From the NCBI GenBank assembly GCA_011064985.1, contig JAAKFR010000003.1:1-34555 (forward strand): a DNA stretch of 34,555 nt, given 5' to 3'. The DNA is from Chlamydiota bacterium (GTDB lineage Bacteria; Chlamydiota; Chlamydiia; Chlamydiales; JAAKFR01). This document shows positions 15,634-23,662 of the stretch, one piece after another. The position numbers and the translations under genes were made by a program. Within the stretch, counting starts at the first letter, position 1, and every line of letters begins with the position of its first letter. The notes below the pieces were generated by a model, which was given only the letters and a program-made list of their open reading frames with translations, had not been told where the DNA came from and ran no database searches.

Positions 15634-16080
15634 TTAAACAGGGTCTGTTGTTTTTGGCACGATCTCTGAAAGGGTTTTAGGATTGTGGAACTGCAAGATT
15701 GCCAAAGTCCCGGTAAGCAATACCATAGCAGCACCAGCTCCAAGAGATACGCTTGTTCCAATTACTCCCATATTGGTTGCAAAAGGAACCATCCCTGCAG
15801 AACCAAGAGCAAAATAAGTGAGAAAAAGAGCAGAAACTACAAGGGCAACAAGGTTGACCACCTTCATCACCCTCTCGCATTTTGGCTCCACAACAAATGT
15901 TTTCCCTTGAGTAGTAGAAGTTGTATTTCCCTCCTCTTGTGTTGTTCCTTTGATGATCGATTGGGCAAGCTCTGATGCAGAACTTGTTTGAGTGATTTGA
16001 CTTTTAGTTAGATTGTGATCGTTGAGAGCTTGCTCTGCTTGTTGGCTTGAGCCTCCGAATATTTCTGTGAACCAAGACAT
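15634..16080 (-). CDS. Candidate inclusion membrane (Inc) protein
   Basis: The product is 148 residues. The N-terminal half (about 75 residues) is polar and rich in Ser, Thr and Gln, as in T3SS substrates. Two hydrophobic stretches (VVNLVALVVSALFLTYFALG and a second of about 24 residues, GVIGTSV to LAIL) are then separated by about 10 residues. A short polar tail ending KTTDPV follows. This bilobed arrangement is the main criterion for Inc proteins. AAGGAGG lies five bases before ATG 16080, a promoter and a terminator are visible, so it is a single-gene unit. No sequence family is recognised. Inc identity is an inference from topology. Confidence 0.7.
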   Translation of the reverse strand: MSWFTEIFGGSSQQAEQALNDHNLTKSQITQTSSASELAQSIIKGTTQEEGNTTSTTQGKTFVVEPKCERVMKVVNLVALVVSALFLTYFALGSAGMVPFATNMGVIGTSVSLGAGAAMVLLTGTLAILQFHNPKTLSEIVPKTTDPV

Positions 16081-16121
16081 AGTGTCCTCCTTGAGTGTTA
16101 ATTGCGCGTTAAGGAAAAATT

Positions 16122-16151
16122 ACCTTAGCGTAAACCGAATCATTTTGTCAA
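16122..16151 (-). promoter_or_regulatory. Predicted sigma-70-type promoter of the Inc-like gene
   Basis: On the minus strand TTGACA (16151-16146) is followed after 18 bases by TAAGGT (16127-16122). The start codon is about 41 bases further on. An imperfect inverted repeat (TTAAGG/CCTTAG) overlaps the -10 and could be an operator. Confidence 0.6.
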
Positions 16152-16163
16152 ACAGGAAAAAAT

Positions 16164-17153
16164 TCAGAAGGAATATTGGATGAGGAAGAGGGGAAAAAGT
16201 GGCTCTTTCTGGGTGATCTTTGCGGCGCAAGCAGAGTAGATCGATTCGTTGTAGGCTTTGGCTGCATAACCAGCTCCGTAGATCCCTCCGAAGTACCATC
16301 CCCCCTCAAGGCTTGCTGTGACAACCCCTGCAGCGATATTTCCGTGCGAAAAAAAATGGACGGCTGCCCCGATGAAAAGGGCGTTGATAGCAAACGCAGT
16401 GACGGCTGTATGCTTCATCCCCACATACCAATACCCTGCTCCGGGAAGGAGTGCATTGAGTTGCATCGCTTGTCCGATCGATTTTGCCTCACACTCATAT
16501 CCATAGAGGACTCTCTCAACGTAGGCGTGCTCGTCACAAGTTGTCCCCTCTTGGTGGAGCGCTTCAAAATCGGCTTGCTTGATTGCCGAAAGGAGGTTAA
16601 GACAGTGAGCCTTTGCTGGATCATTCTCTTCAATCAGGCTGAGAATGTGGGTTGCATACTCAGGCTTGTCTAGATGGCAGTAGCTATCATAGAGAATGAG
16701 AAGAAGATCTTGATAGGCAGGAAAGCCTTCAGTGACGTGGGCAAGAGCTGTCGATTCGACCTCATAGGCAACTTCAACGTATTTCTTCCCTAGAAAGTAG
16801 GCAAGAGCGATCGAATAGGTGATCTCAAGCCTTCTCTCCTGACACTCTTCAGGGAGAAGGCAGAGAGCCCTCTTAAAACCCGTAATGGCCCGGTAAAGGT
16901 CGAAGTCATCGGCAAAGATGAGGGCAATGAGATACTCCTTCCCCCAATCGGTCGCTCTCTCTTCTGGAGTTAGATTAGAGAAGGGAGAAACCGAGAATTC
17001 TTCAGGTAAATAAAGATGGGTTCTATGTTCTCTTTGGATCTCCTTAGGGTGAGAGGGCGCTTCGATACACGGCTCTATATCCCTAGGTACACGGTGACAG
17101 GAGACGCTAAAAGAAGCTAGAATCAGAAAAACTGTAAGCCGTTTCCAAAACAT
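16164..17153 (-). CDS. Putative lipoprotein with helical (TPR-like) repeats and C-terminal membrane segments
   Basis: The product is 329 residues. It begins MFWKRLTVFLILASFSVSC, a short signal peptide ending at a cysteine at residue 19. The -3 position is Ser rather than Leu, so the lipobox is imperfect. Residues about 65-225 are helix-rich with TPR-like spacing (LYRAITGFKRALCLLPEE, FPAYQDLLLILYDSYCHLD). The last third has the block LNALLPGAGYWYVG, then AFAINALFIGAAVHF, then GGWYFGGIYGAGYAAKAYN. This resembles small membrane domains with a PGAGQxY-type motif. It may be the last gene of the T3SS transcript or separate, since a possible terminator lies between it and sctC. No known function. 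Confidence 0.75.
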   Translation of the reverse strand: MFWKRLTVFLILASFSVSCHRVPRDIEPCIEAPSHPKEIQREHRTHLYLPEEFSVSPFSNLTPEERATDWGKEYLIALIFADDFDLYRAITGFKRALCLLPEECQERRLEITYSIALAYFLGKKYVEVAYEVESTALAHVTEGFPAYQDLLLILYDSYCHLDKPEYATHILSLIEENDPAKAHCLNLLSAIKQADFEALHQEGTTCDEHAYVERVLYGYECEAKSIGQAMQLNALLPGAGYWYVGMKHTAVTAFAINALFIGAAVHFFSHGNIAAGVVTASLEGGWYFGGIYGAGYAAKAYNESIYSACAAKITQKEPLFPLFLIQYSF

Positions 17154-17203
17154 AAGGGGCCAATTGTGGAAGAAATCGCCTTTTCCCGCGACGATAAAAT
17201 TTC

Positions 17204-17229
17204 TTAACGCAAGTTGCTACCTGCGTTAA
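17204..17229 (-). terminator. Hairpin between sctC and the lipoprotein gene
   Basis: TTAACGCA (17204-17211) pairs with TGCGTTAA (17222-17229) with a 10-base loop. T-rich sequence follows on both strands (GAAATTTTAT on the minus strand), so it could end the T3SS transcript. A second small stem, CCCCAC/GTGGGG at 17267-17284, overlaps the sctC stop codon. Confidence 0.5.
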
Positions 17230-17271
17230 ATTTTTATGGAAACATGGAGCCCCAAAGCGATATCATCCCCA

Positions 17272-19530
17272 CTAATTGGTGGGGCAAGCAGGAGGGGGAT
17301 AGGTTTCGCGCTCGGGAGCTTGCGCCGGCCCACACTCGGTGATGGAGCAAGGGTGGCTCTCCCAGTTGTGGTCGTATCCCTCTTGGTTGGTCAAGTCGAG
17401 CCCTTCCTGGATGTTTGTGATCACCTTTGGGCGAACAAAGAGCATGAGGTTTCGCTTATCTCGCCTTTCAATTGTCTTGCTGAAAGCAGGCCCGATAAGA
17501 GGGAGAGTCCCTAAGCACGGAATTCCAGAGTGGATGTAGGTGGAAGTATCCCGGATATGTCCGCTCATGACCAAAAATGTTCCATCTGGGACATGAACAC
17601 GCGTTGAGACTAATGTTTTGTTCGTGGTGGGAGTCAAATCTCTAGAAGAGCTTGTCACCTCTGCAATCGACTGATCGATCTGGAGAGTGACGATGTTGTT
17701 GGGGGAAATGGTGGGCGTTACCCGGAGTTGGACCCCAACATCTTCGTATTGGATATTTTGCGTAACAGAACCTGTTTGCTGGATGACTGTACTCGTTGTT
17801 TGATACGGGATATTCTGCCCAACAAAGAAGTCTGCGGACTGGGTATCTTGGACCATAATCCTTGGATTGAGAACGATTTTGCTCTCCGATTCACTATCAA
17901 GGGCCGAAATCAAAGCACCAAGGGTCAAAAATGACTTCCCGTTATGTCGTATGATATTTCCGATGATCCCCAATCCAAAAGCGGCTGTATTGGTATTCGA
18001 TGCAGTAGGGAGAGGGACATCTCGCCCAGCATTAGGAATACCAGGAGGGTTAGCAGCTGGATTAGCTGCCACAAAGCGGGCCCCAGGAGAGCTGTGTGTT
18101 GATCCCTGGAGAGAAGAGTTTTCCGTTAACAAGCCCGAAGCGTAGGCAAGCTTGTCTTGCTCATCCCCAAGAGCAATCCATTCAACTCCAAAGTCGAGAG
18201 AATTCGACAAAGTCGTATCGAGTACAAGCACCTCAACGTAGACTTGCTTGGGAGCTTTATCGAGAGCTTCGATGAGCTCAACGACTTTATCGATCGAGTC
18301 TCTTGTCCCTGTGATGATAATCGAGTTATTGACTTGAACCCACTGAATCGCCCCTAAAGTGTTGATAAAATCGATATTTCCTCCACCTCCAGAACGCATA
18401 TTATTGGCGATTTGACGGATAGATTCGGCGATTTCGTCTCCTGACTGGTACCGGAGCTTGTACATGTAGATCAAGTTGTTGGCCATTTCAAATGAAGGAA
18501 GATCTGCAATATCCGTAATGTCGGGTGTATCTAGCGACTCTAAAACCTGCATCGCCTTCTGAGTAAGAAAAGGGTTTGCTACGATAAAGATCTTCTTAGA
18601 AGAAGGAGAGGATTGGATTTCGATGGGATTGTCCTGCATGAGAGGAGCTAGGATCTCTTTGGCATAAGCGGCAAGAGCTACAGGATTCGCACTTTTCACA
18701 AGATACTCGGAGATTTCTAAGGCTCCTTCTGGAGCATCTAAGGTTGTGAGAAGTCCTGCAACTTTTGTCACGTTTGCTGCAGTATCAGTAACAATAAGAT
18801 GACGCGTCTTAGGGGATACTTCCACAATCGCATTGGAAGAGAGGAGCGGCTGGATGATCGCCTTAATCCCAGATGGGTCGACATTGGTGAATCGAAAAAC
18901 CCGCGTGATGATTACTGCGTCACAAGAATCATCTACATTGTCTTCCGAAATCACATTCGATAATTTAGAGAGATTGGCAGTGTCTTTATAGATAAGAACA
19001 TTGTTTCCTTGGTCTGAAACCGAAAGATTATTCATCCGAAGAACTTGGATCAAGGTTGCCGAGAGATCTTCTACAGATGCCGGCTCCTCAGAGACGATTG
19101 TGATATTGAATTGGAGATCGTTGCTATCGTAGATGTAGTTCTTCTTCGAGATCTTGCTGATAAATTGGATCAGCTGGATGACAGCGATATCTTCGAAGTT
19201 CACCGTATATCCTTCTGTGCTCATAGGGTCACAGACAGGTTTGGCAAAGCGACCAGGTGCATCGTTTAAGAGAAATTCTTTGGGAGAGTCGTAGAGGTGA
19301 GGAGTCTCTTCTGTCTCATCAGTTGATGTAGATGCCTTTTTCGTTACGGTAGGGGCATCACTTGTAGCTGGAGGGCTCTTCTCGTCTTCTTTGCAGGAGG
19401 CGAGATACTCATCGGCCCGTGCCATGATTTTTTCTTCACTGAAGAAAGTCTCTTCCCCAATACCTAAACCATTAGTCAGGAGGATGCAAAAAAAAGAGAA
19501 TATGGTGAGAGTGCGTAAACGTATGTGCAT
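17272..19530 (-). CDS. sctC: T3SS outer-membrane secretin (SctC/CdsC)
   Basis: SctC forms the outer-membrane ring of the injectisome. This 752-residue protein starts with a hydrophobic signal-like segment (IFSFFCILLTNGLG). A low-complexity acidic/Thr region follows, then N-domains with secretin repeats (FEDIAVIQLIQFISKISKKNY, VFRFTNVDPSGIKAIIQPLL, YKLRYQSGDEIAESIRQI). The secretin core has VYVEVLVLDTTLSNSLDFG, then VGQNIPYQT, YEDVGVQLRVTPTI, and VPDGTFLVMSGHIRD...GIPCLGTLPLIGPAF near the C-terminus. It is shorter than the C. trachomatis homologue CT674 as I recall it (about 920). It is the last T3SS gene of the operon, 79 bases after pkn5. Confidence 0.96.
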   Translation of the reverse strand: MHIRLRTLTIFSFFCILLTNGLGIGEETFFSEEKIMARADEYLASCKEDEKSPPATSDAPTVTKKASTSTDETEETPHLYDSPKEFLLNDAPGRFAKPVCDPMSTEGYTVNFEDIAVIQLIQFISKISKKNYIYDSNDLQFNITIVSEEPASVEDLSATLIQVLRMNNLSVSDQGNNVLIYKDTANLSKLSNVISEDNVDDSCDAVIITRVFRFTNVDPSGIKAIIQPLLSSNAIVEVSPKTRHLIVTDTAANVTKVAGLLTTLDAPEGALEISEYLVKSANPVALAAYAKEILAPLMQDNPIEIQSSPSSKKIFIVANPFLTQKAMQVLESLDTPDITDIADLPSFEMANNLIYMYKLRYQSGDEIAESIRQIANNMRSGGGGNIDFINTLGAIQWVQVNNSIIITGTRDSIDKVVELIEALDKAPKQVYVEVLVLDTTLSNSLDFGVEWIALGDEQDKLAYASGLLTENSSLQGSTHSSPGARFVAANPAANPPGIPNAGRDVPLPTASNTNTAAFGLGIIGNIIRHNGKSFLTLGALISALDSESESKIVLNPRIMVQDTQSADFFVGQNIPYQTTSTVIQQTGSVTQNIQYEDVGVQLRVTPTISPNNIVTLQIDQSIAEVTSSSRDLTPTTNKTLVSTRVHVPDGTFLVMSGHIRDTSTYIHSGIPCLGTLPLIGPAFSKTIERRDKRNLMLFVRPKVITNIQEGLDLTNQEGYDHNWESHPCSITECGPAQAPERETYPPPACPTN

Positions 19531-19609
19531 GAAGATTCAATTCTCCTAGTTAGACCCGATATATCCTAATTGCCCTTTTTTTCCATCCCTCAAAGATTCC
19601 TCGAATTTA

Positions 19610-21166
19610 TCATTCTACTCGTTCAATGGTGATGACGGTCATAGGGCGTAGGTGCATGGTCCCTTTTTCTTGAGAAGAAATTTTGCGAAAAATCGCTTCT
19701 GCTTGTTGTTTGGGGGCTAAAAGTAGATTTTCCTGAAGGGCTTCTAAAAAGAGAGCTTCATCTGCTTCGATCTCTTCGATATGCTTGGCTGTTTCTGCTT
19801 GGAAGGTGTGCAAAATGAGATCATCTCCCACATCCCAATTTCCATCGACGTTGAGAACTTCAGCAAGAGGAGAGAGGCCCAAAGAGGGATTATCAGCTGT
19901 GATCCGTCTTGGAGCATCCGCGCCCGAGGGATAAACCCAAAGTGGAGAATAGCCACACGAAATATACGAGAACCGATCTTCATTTGGAAAAAGGGTAAGA
20001 AGGGCAAATGAAAAGGTCTGCTCCTCTTTTGACTCCCAGATCCTTTGGTTGAGTGCACGGACAAATTCAGTTGGGTCGTGAATCACGGAGGCAAGCCCCA
20101 TGACAAGCCCTTTGAGAATAGCAATTTGTAACAGCCCCTCTACCCCCGTCTGAAGAGACTCTCCCATCAAAATGTTGTAAACTCCTTCATTGTGCTGAAA
20201 GAAATCGTAGTAAACAGAGGAGATGGCAGAACTACAATTCGAGGAGAGGGTCATCTCTGCACGCCTCCACGAGGGGAGGGTTTTGGGAATCAAAATCGAT
20301 TGGGCCGCCTTGAGATTTTCAGACAACTCACCGAGATAGTCGCTACCTCTCCGGTCTTTAATCCACTCTCCAGAGCTTAAATACCCCGTTACGGCTTGGA
20401 TAAAATCGACTATGTCGAGGTATCGATTTTTTGGGTTTGGTTGGAGCGCTTTGGCAAGAATCGGCTGGAACCCTTTTGGGACATCGCTTAAACGAACTTT
20501 TCCATAGGAGAGCCTTCCTAAAATCAATTCATACGCAACGATTCCAAGTGAGTAGATGTCTGTAGAGAAACTCACTTGCAAAGGATTTTCCCTTTGTTCG
20601 GGGCTCATATAAATGGGTGTTCCCAAAAGTTCCATTTGAGGAAGAAGCGCCGCATCGGTATAGATTTGAGAAATACCAAAATCGATTACCTTGATTCCCC
20701 CTTGGGCAGTGAGGAGAATATTTTCCGGCTTGAGGTCCCGATGGATGATTCCATGAGCGTGAAGATGAACAAGGGCATGGGCAATCTGCAAAACAATCTC
20801 GAGCGCCCTTTTTAGAGATGTCGCTTCTTGGAGAATCATCTGCCTAAGAGAGAGCCCTTGGATAAACTCCATAGCCAGATAGACCCCTCCTTCCCACTTC
20901 CCGTGCCCAAAAATCTGGATAATATTGGGATGATTGGTCAACTCAATGATCTCGGCCTCTCTCATAAATTGTTCGATCATTTCAGGATGCGAAACAAATT
21001 TAGAAGAGAGGACTTTGATCGCAATGGGATCGTGCGTGTCGGGATGGAGCCCTAGATAAAGTAGGCTCATCCCTCCCTTATGGAGAAGACTTTCGATCCG
21101 ATACCCTCCGATCTCTTTTGGGAGAGAGTGATCCGAAGTCTCTGTCGAAACGGGTTTTTCTATCAT
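19610..21166 (-). CDS. pkn5: Pkn5-like Ser/Thr kinase with C-terminal degenerate SpoIIE/RsbU-type phosphatase domain
   Basis: The product is 518 residues. Residues about 20-265 are a Hanks-type kinase with apparently intact motifs: glycine-rich loop near 29-37, Lys51 (AIKV), H142-R-D144-LKPEN149, D162-F-G and G182-T-P-I-Y-M-S-P-E. Residues about 280-515 resemble the SpoIIE/RsbU PP2C-like fold: A-x-x-I/L-x-x-L-P linker, YYDFF (319-323), GESLQTG (335-341) where GDVSGKG is expected, SCGYSPLWV (403-411), NPSLGL and GDDLIL (447-452). Metal-binding Asp positions are changed (D to E336, loss of GGD, no DD-T near the end), so phosphatase activity is unlikely. Chlamydial Pkn5 is known as a T3SS-associated kinase. 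The start codon overlaps the sctQ stop (ATGA). Confidence 0.88.
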   Translation of the reverse strand: MIEKPVSTETSDHSLPKEIGGYRIESLLHKGGMSLLYLGLHPDTHDPIAIKVLSSKFVSHPEMIEQFMREAEIIELTNHPNIIQIFGHGKWEGGVYLAMEFIQGLSLRQMILQEATSLKRALEIVLQIAHALVHLHAHGIIHRDLKPENILLTAQGGIKVIDFGISQIYTDAALLPQMELLGTPIYMSPEQRENPLQVSFSTDIYSLGIVAYELILGRLSYGKVRLSDVPKGFQPILAKALQPNPKNRYLDIVDFIQAVTGYLSSGEWIKDRRGSDYLGELSENLKAAQSILIPKTLPSWRRAEMTLSSNCSSAISSVYYDFFQHNEGVYNILMGESLQTGVEGLLQIAILKGLVMGLASVIHDPTEFVRALNQRIWESKEEQTFSFALLTLFPNEDRFSYISCGYSPLWVYPSGADAPRRITADNPSLGLSPLAEVLNVDGNWDVGDDLILHTFQAETAKHIEEIEADEALFLEALQENLLLAPKQQAEAIFRKISSQEKGTMHLRPMTVITIERVE

Positions 21167-22395
21167 GAGAGCTTGTGAATGCGCACTCCTAGAGTATCCC
21201 CCAACCGAATGAGCTCACCTCTACCTACTTTTTTCCCGCCTACAACAAGATCAACCCCTTGCTCGGGAGTGATATGGAGATCGAGTACACTACCGGGAGA
21301 GAGTGCGAAAAGCTCTTTCGCACTCATTTTCACCCTTCCTGCTTCTACAGTGAGATGAATCGGAACGTCATCGACAGAAAAAAGGGGAGGAGCTTGCTCC
21401 TCAGTCTCTTCTTCTGGACTGTCTAAAAGTTCCTCTTCTGTCTCTTCGAGGTCATCATAGAGTTCTTCGTCTTCATCCTCATCCAAAGAAGTCTCTAGAG
21501 ACTCCTCCTCCTCTTCTTCTTCCTCTTCTTCTGCCATAGCTTCTCGTACCTCTTCGTAAATCGGATATTCGGTTAGTTTTACCCCCCCCTCTTTGAGTCT
21601 TCCTCTAAAAAGGGCTTTATCTCCCAACGTAAGAATACACCCTCCTTTCCCTTCAAGGGGGTCATAGGAGCAGTGGTCTAAAAGAAGGAAATCCCCTGGA
21701 CGGATCTTCCCATACTCTTCTCCACTTATGCGGGTATACCCCACTTCTAAGCAAAGTTCGACCTCAATTCTCTCTCTTTCTTCATCTGTGAGAGGAGGAG
21801 GTGGGAGATGAGAGAAATACGATTTCCAGCTTCTTCTAAAAGCCTCTGGTATCATCACTTTACCCCAAAAGGTTTTCTCACCCATCTTTAGGCCCACATC
21901 GAGGACAAAACAGGGCCCCTCTGGAGGCGAGGTAGAAGACGTTTCATGAATGCGAGGAGTGAGAGGAGAGGCAAACGGCTCCCCTTCTACAAGATGGAGA
22001 ATCTCACTTAAAAAATACTGGAAAAAGGGATCAAAGTAGTTTGGGGAAAGGAAAAAAGAGGCTCCCTCCTTCTGGTCTAAAAGAGCGTTCATCAACTCTT
22101 TTCTCTCCTTTTTTTTCGTAATGAGAAAAAGGGGAGAGGTAAGAGGAGCCCAGTCGATCGCAATCCAATTTGCATCTTCTCCTAACTCTTCTTCCCAAAC
22201 TTCTTGGCTTTGCCACCCCTTAGCATCGGATAGAAGAGCAAGGGTAGGAGCGGAAAACAACTGAGCGAGTCCCTCTTCCAATTTTCTCCATGGGAAGGGG
22301 GCAGGAAGGCCAAACTGAGGCCTCTCATCTAACTCCCGAATCGTCTCATCGATCTTTTCAATCCAATCTAAGGGGGGTGCCATTTCCATACTCAT
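21163..22395 (-). CDS. sctQ: T3SS cytoplasmic ring protein SctQ (CdsQ)
   Basis: SctQ builds the sorting platform (C-ring) that docks substrates and the ATPase complex. The 410-residue protein has a divergent N-terminal half and a long acidic spacer (about residues 285-340, mostly Glu/Asp). The C-terminal SpoA domain begins near 341 and carries the motif VPIHLTVEAGRVKMSAKELFAL, then GSVLDLHI and RLGDTLGVRIHKL at the very end. Chlamydial CdsQ has the same order. The stop overlaps pkn5 by four bases. A possible internal start (ATG 21537, with AAGAGGT about ten bases before) would give a 124-residue SctQ-C, as known for YscQ and SpaO. Confidence 0.9.
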   Translation of the reverse strand: MSMEMAPPLDWIEKIDETIRELDERPQFGLPAPFPWRKLEEGLAQLFSAPTLALLSDAKGWQSQEVWEEELGEDANWIAIDWAPLTSPLFLITKKKERKELMNALLDQKEGASFFLSPNYFDPFFQYFLSEILHLVEGEPFASPLTPRIHETSSTSPPEGPCFVLDVGLKMGEKTFWGKVMIPEAFRRSWKSYFSHLPPPPLTDEERERIEVELCLEVGYTRISGEEYGKIRPGDFLLLDHCSYDPLEGKGGCILTLGDKALFRGRLKEGGVKLTEYPIYEEVREAMAEEEEEEEEEESLETSLDEDEDEELYDDLEETEEELLDSPEEETEEQAPPLFSVDDVPIHLTVEAGRVKMSAKELFALSPGSVLDLHITPEQGVDLVVGGKKVGRGELIRLGDTLGVRIHKLS

Positions 22396-22417
22396 ACTCT
22401 CTAAAACGTTCTACCGG

Positions 22418-23149
22418 TTAGGGCTTGTCGCCTCCTCCACCTTTTTCCTCTCCTCCCCCTTCTTCTTTCTCCCTTTGTTGCCTTGTCTCTGCACCGCTCG
22501 GTTGTATCGTCTGGAAGGGAGGAGGGAGAGGTTCTACTTTGGGAAGGTTGACGGTGTATTTTCCAATGGAGAGCTCGGCGATTTGGATATTCTTAGCTTG
22601 CAATGCCCGCACCATATCGGTTAGCTGCTCTTTGTTTTTCTCAATGAGAAGCATGGCATTTTGCTCTTGCTGAGGGGTCATGAAGTTGTCAAAATGGATT
22701 GTCAGACCATTTTCAGTAAATTGCAAACTGAGGTTACTACCAGAAAAAGCCTCGGGCACATCTCCTCCCTTTTCCAGAGTGAGGCTTGCCATATCTCTTC
22801 CACCCACCTGGCCGATTTGCATGGTCGTAACCATCTTTTGGATCAACTTGACTACTTGCTGCACCTGGGTTTGGGCAGCAATCCCTTCGAGTTTTCCAGC
22901 CTCTTTTACTTCTGCACCTTGCTTTGCTTGGGTGCCAACTTCGAGTTGTTTCTGGTCCTCTGCGGAAAGGTCAAAGAGGTTCTGTTTTTTCTTCTTTTCA
23001 TCTACCTCTTGCTCATCTTTTTTCCTCTGGGAAAGACGGAACTCTTTTTGCTGTCCTCCATTCGCGCTTTCGGGTTCTTTTTTGTCACCTTTGCTTGGGG
23101 CAGTAGGAGAACTTGAGGTTTGCTTGGAGGGGGGGATACCACTGCTCAT
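22418..23149 (-). CDS. sctP: T3SS protein SctP-like (CdsP, CT671-like)
   Basis: The product is 243 residues. The first 100 are rich in Gln, Lys, Glu, Pro and low complexity (PPSKQTSSSPTAPSKGD, KKDEQEVDEKKKKQNL). A more ordered middle (VVKLIQKMVTTMQIGQVGG, SNLSLQFTENGLTIHFDNF, and LLIEKNKEQLTDMVRALQ) follows. The tail is Pro/Gly-rich (EEGGGEEKGGGGDKP). SctP-type proteins control needle length and substrate switching, but similarity is weak and the name rests on position between sctO and sctQ. The ATG overlaps the sctO stop (ATGA, 23146-23149). Confidence 0.8.
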   Translation of the reverse strand: MSSGIPPSKQTSSSPTAPSKGDKKEPESANGGQQKEFRLSQRKKDEQEVDEKKKKQNLFDLSAEDQKQLEVGTQAKQGAEVKEAGKLEGIAAQTQVQQVVKLIQKMVTTMQIGQVGGRDMASLTLEKGGDVPEAFSGSNLSLQFTENGLTIHFDNFMTPQQEQNAMLLIEKNKEQLTDMVRALQAKNIQIAELSIGKYTVNLPKVEPLPPPFQTIQPSGAETRQQREKEEGGGEEKGGGGDKP

Positions 23150-23652
23150 GATCGACTCCTTTTTCTTTTTCTTTTTGATTCATACAATACTTGTCCAATC
23201 TCGTCTTGCTCTTTAGCTTCCTCTTTGGCTAATTCTTTTTTCATTTCTTTCACCCAGTCTTCTTTGTGGAAATGGATTTTCTCTTCTTCTATCCGCTTTT
23301 TCTTGAGGTTTTGCTTAGCCTCTTCAAGATTTCTCTCTGCTATTTTGACCTGCTCTTTTTGGGCTTTTACTTTCTCTTCTTCTTTTGCAAGTTTCTGCTT
23401 AACCACTTTGAGATACGCTTTCATCTGCAAGACTTCATCACTTGTCGTCCCCTCATCCATCGCCTTTCTCAGCTGAGCCAATTTGTCACTGTGATGCTGA
23501 AAAACAAGATCCCGCTCCTCCTGGACTTTTTTTAGCTTTTCTTCCTCAATTTCAAGGGCCCGCTTTTTCTCCTCAACAACTTTTTCGGCTTTCTTTACTC
23601 GGTCCTGTTTCACCTTCAGGACCTGCTCGAGAGGATAAATTGGCTTTTTCAT
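23146..23652 (-). CDS. sctO: T3SS stalk protein SctO (CdsO)
   Basis: SctO is the coiled-coil stalk that links the ATPase hexamer to the export gate, comparable to FliJ and to the gamma subunit of ATP synthases. The 168-residue protein is almost wholly charged alpha-helix (KKAEKVVEEKKRALEIEEE, VKAQKEQVKIAERNLEEAK). It starts with KKPIYPLEQVLKVKQDR, typical of this family. ATG 23652 is chosen. The open frame extends upstream, but only into the shadow of sctN. It overlaps sctP by four bases. Confidence 0.9.
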   Translation of the reverse strand: MKKPIYPLEQVLKVKQDRVKKAEKVVEEKKRALEIEEEKLKKVQEERDLVFQHHSDKLAQLRKAMDEGTTSDEVLQMKAYLKVVKQKLAKEEEKVKAQKEQVKIAERNLEEAKQNLKKKRIEEEKIHFHKEDWVKEMKKELAKEEAKEQDEIGQVLYESKRKRKRSRS

Positions 23653-23662
23653 CTCGTTAAAC

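Noticed and set aside
17236-17514. Plus-strand open frame near the end of sctC
   Set aside because: Antisense to the conserved secretin C-terminus; no ribosome site.
22031-22216. Short overlapping minus-strand open frame inside sctQ
   Set aside because: Shadow frame of a well-supported gene with no start signal or motif.
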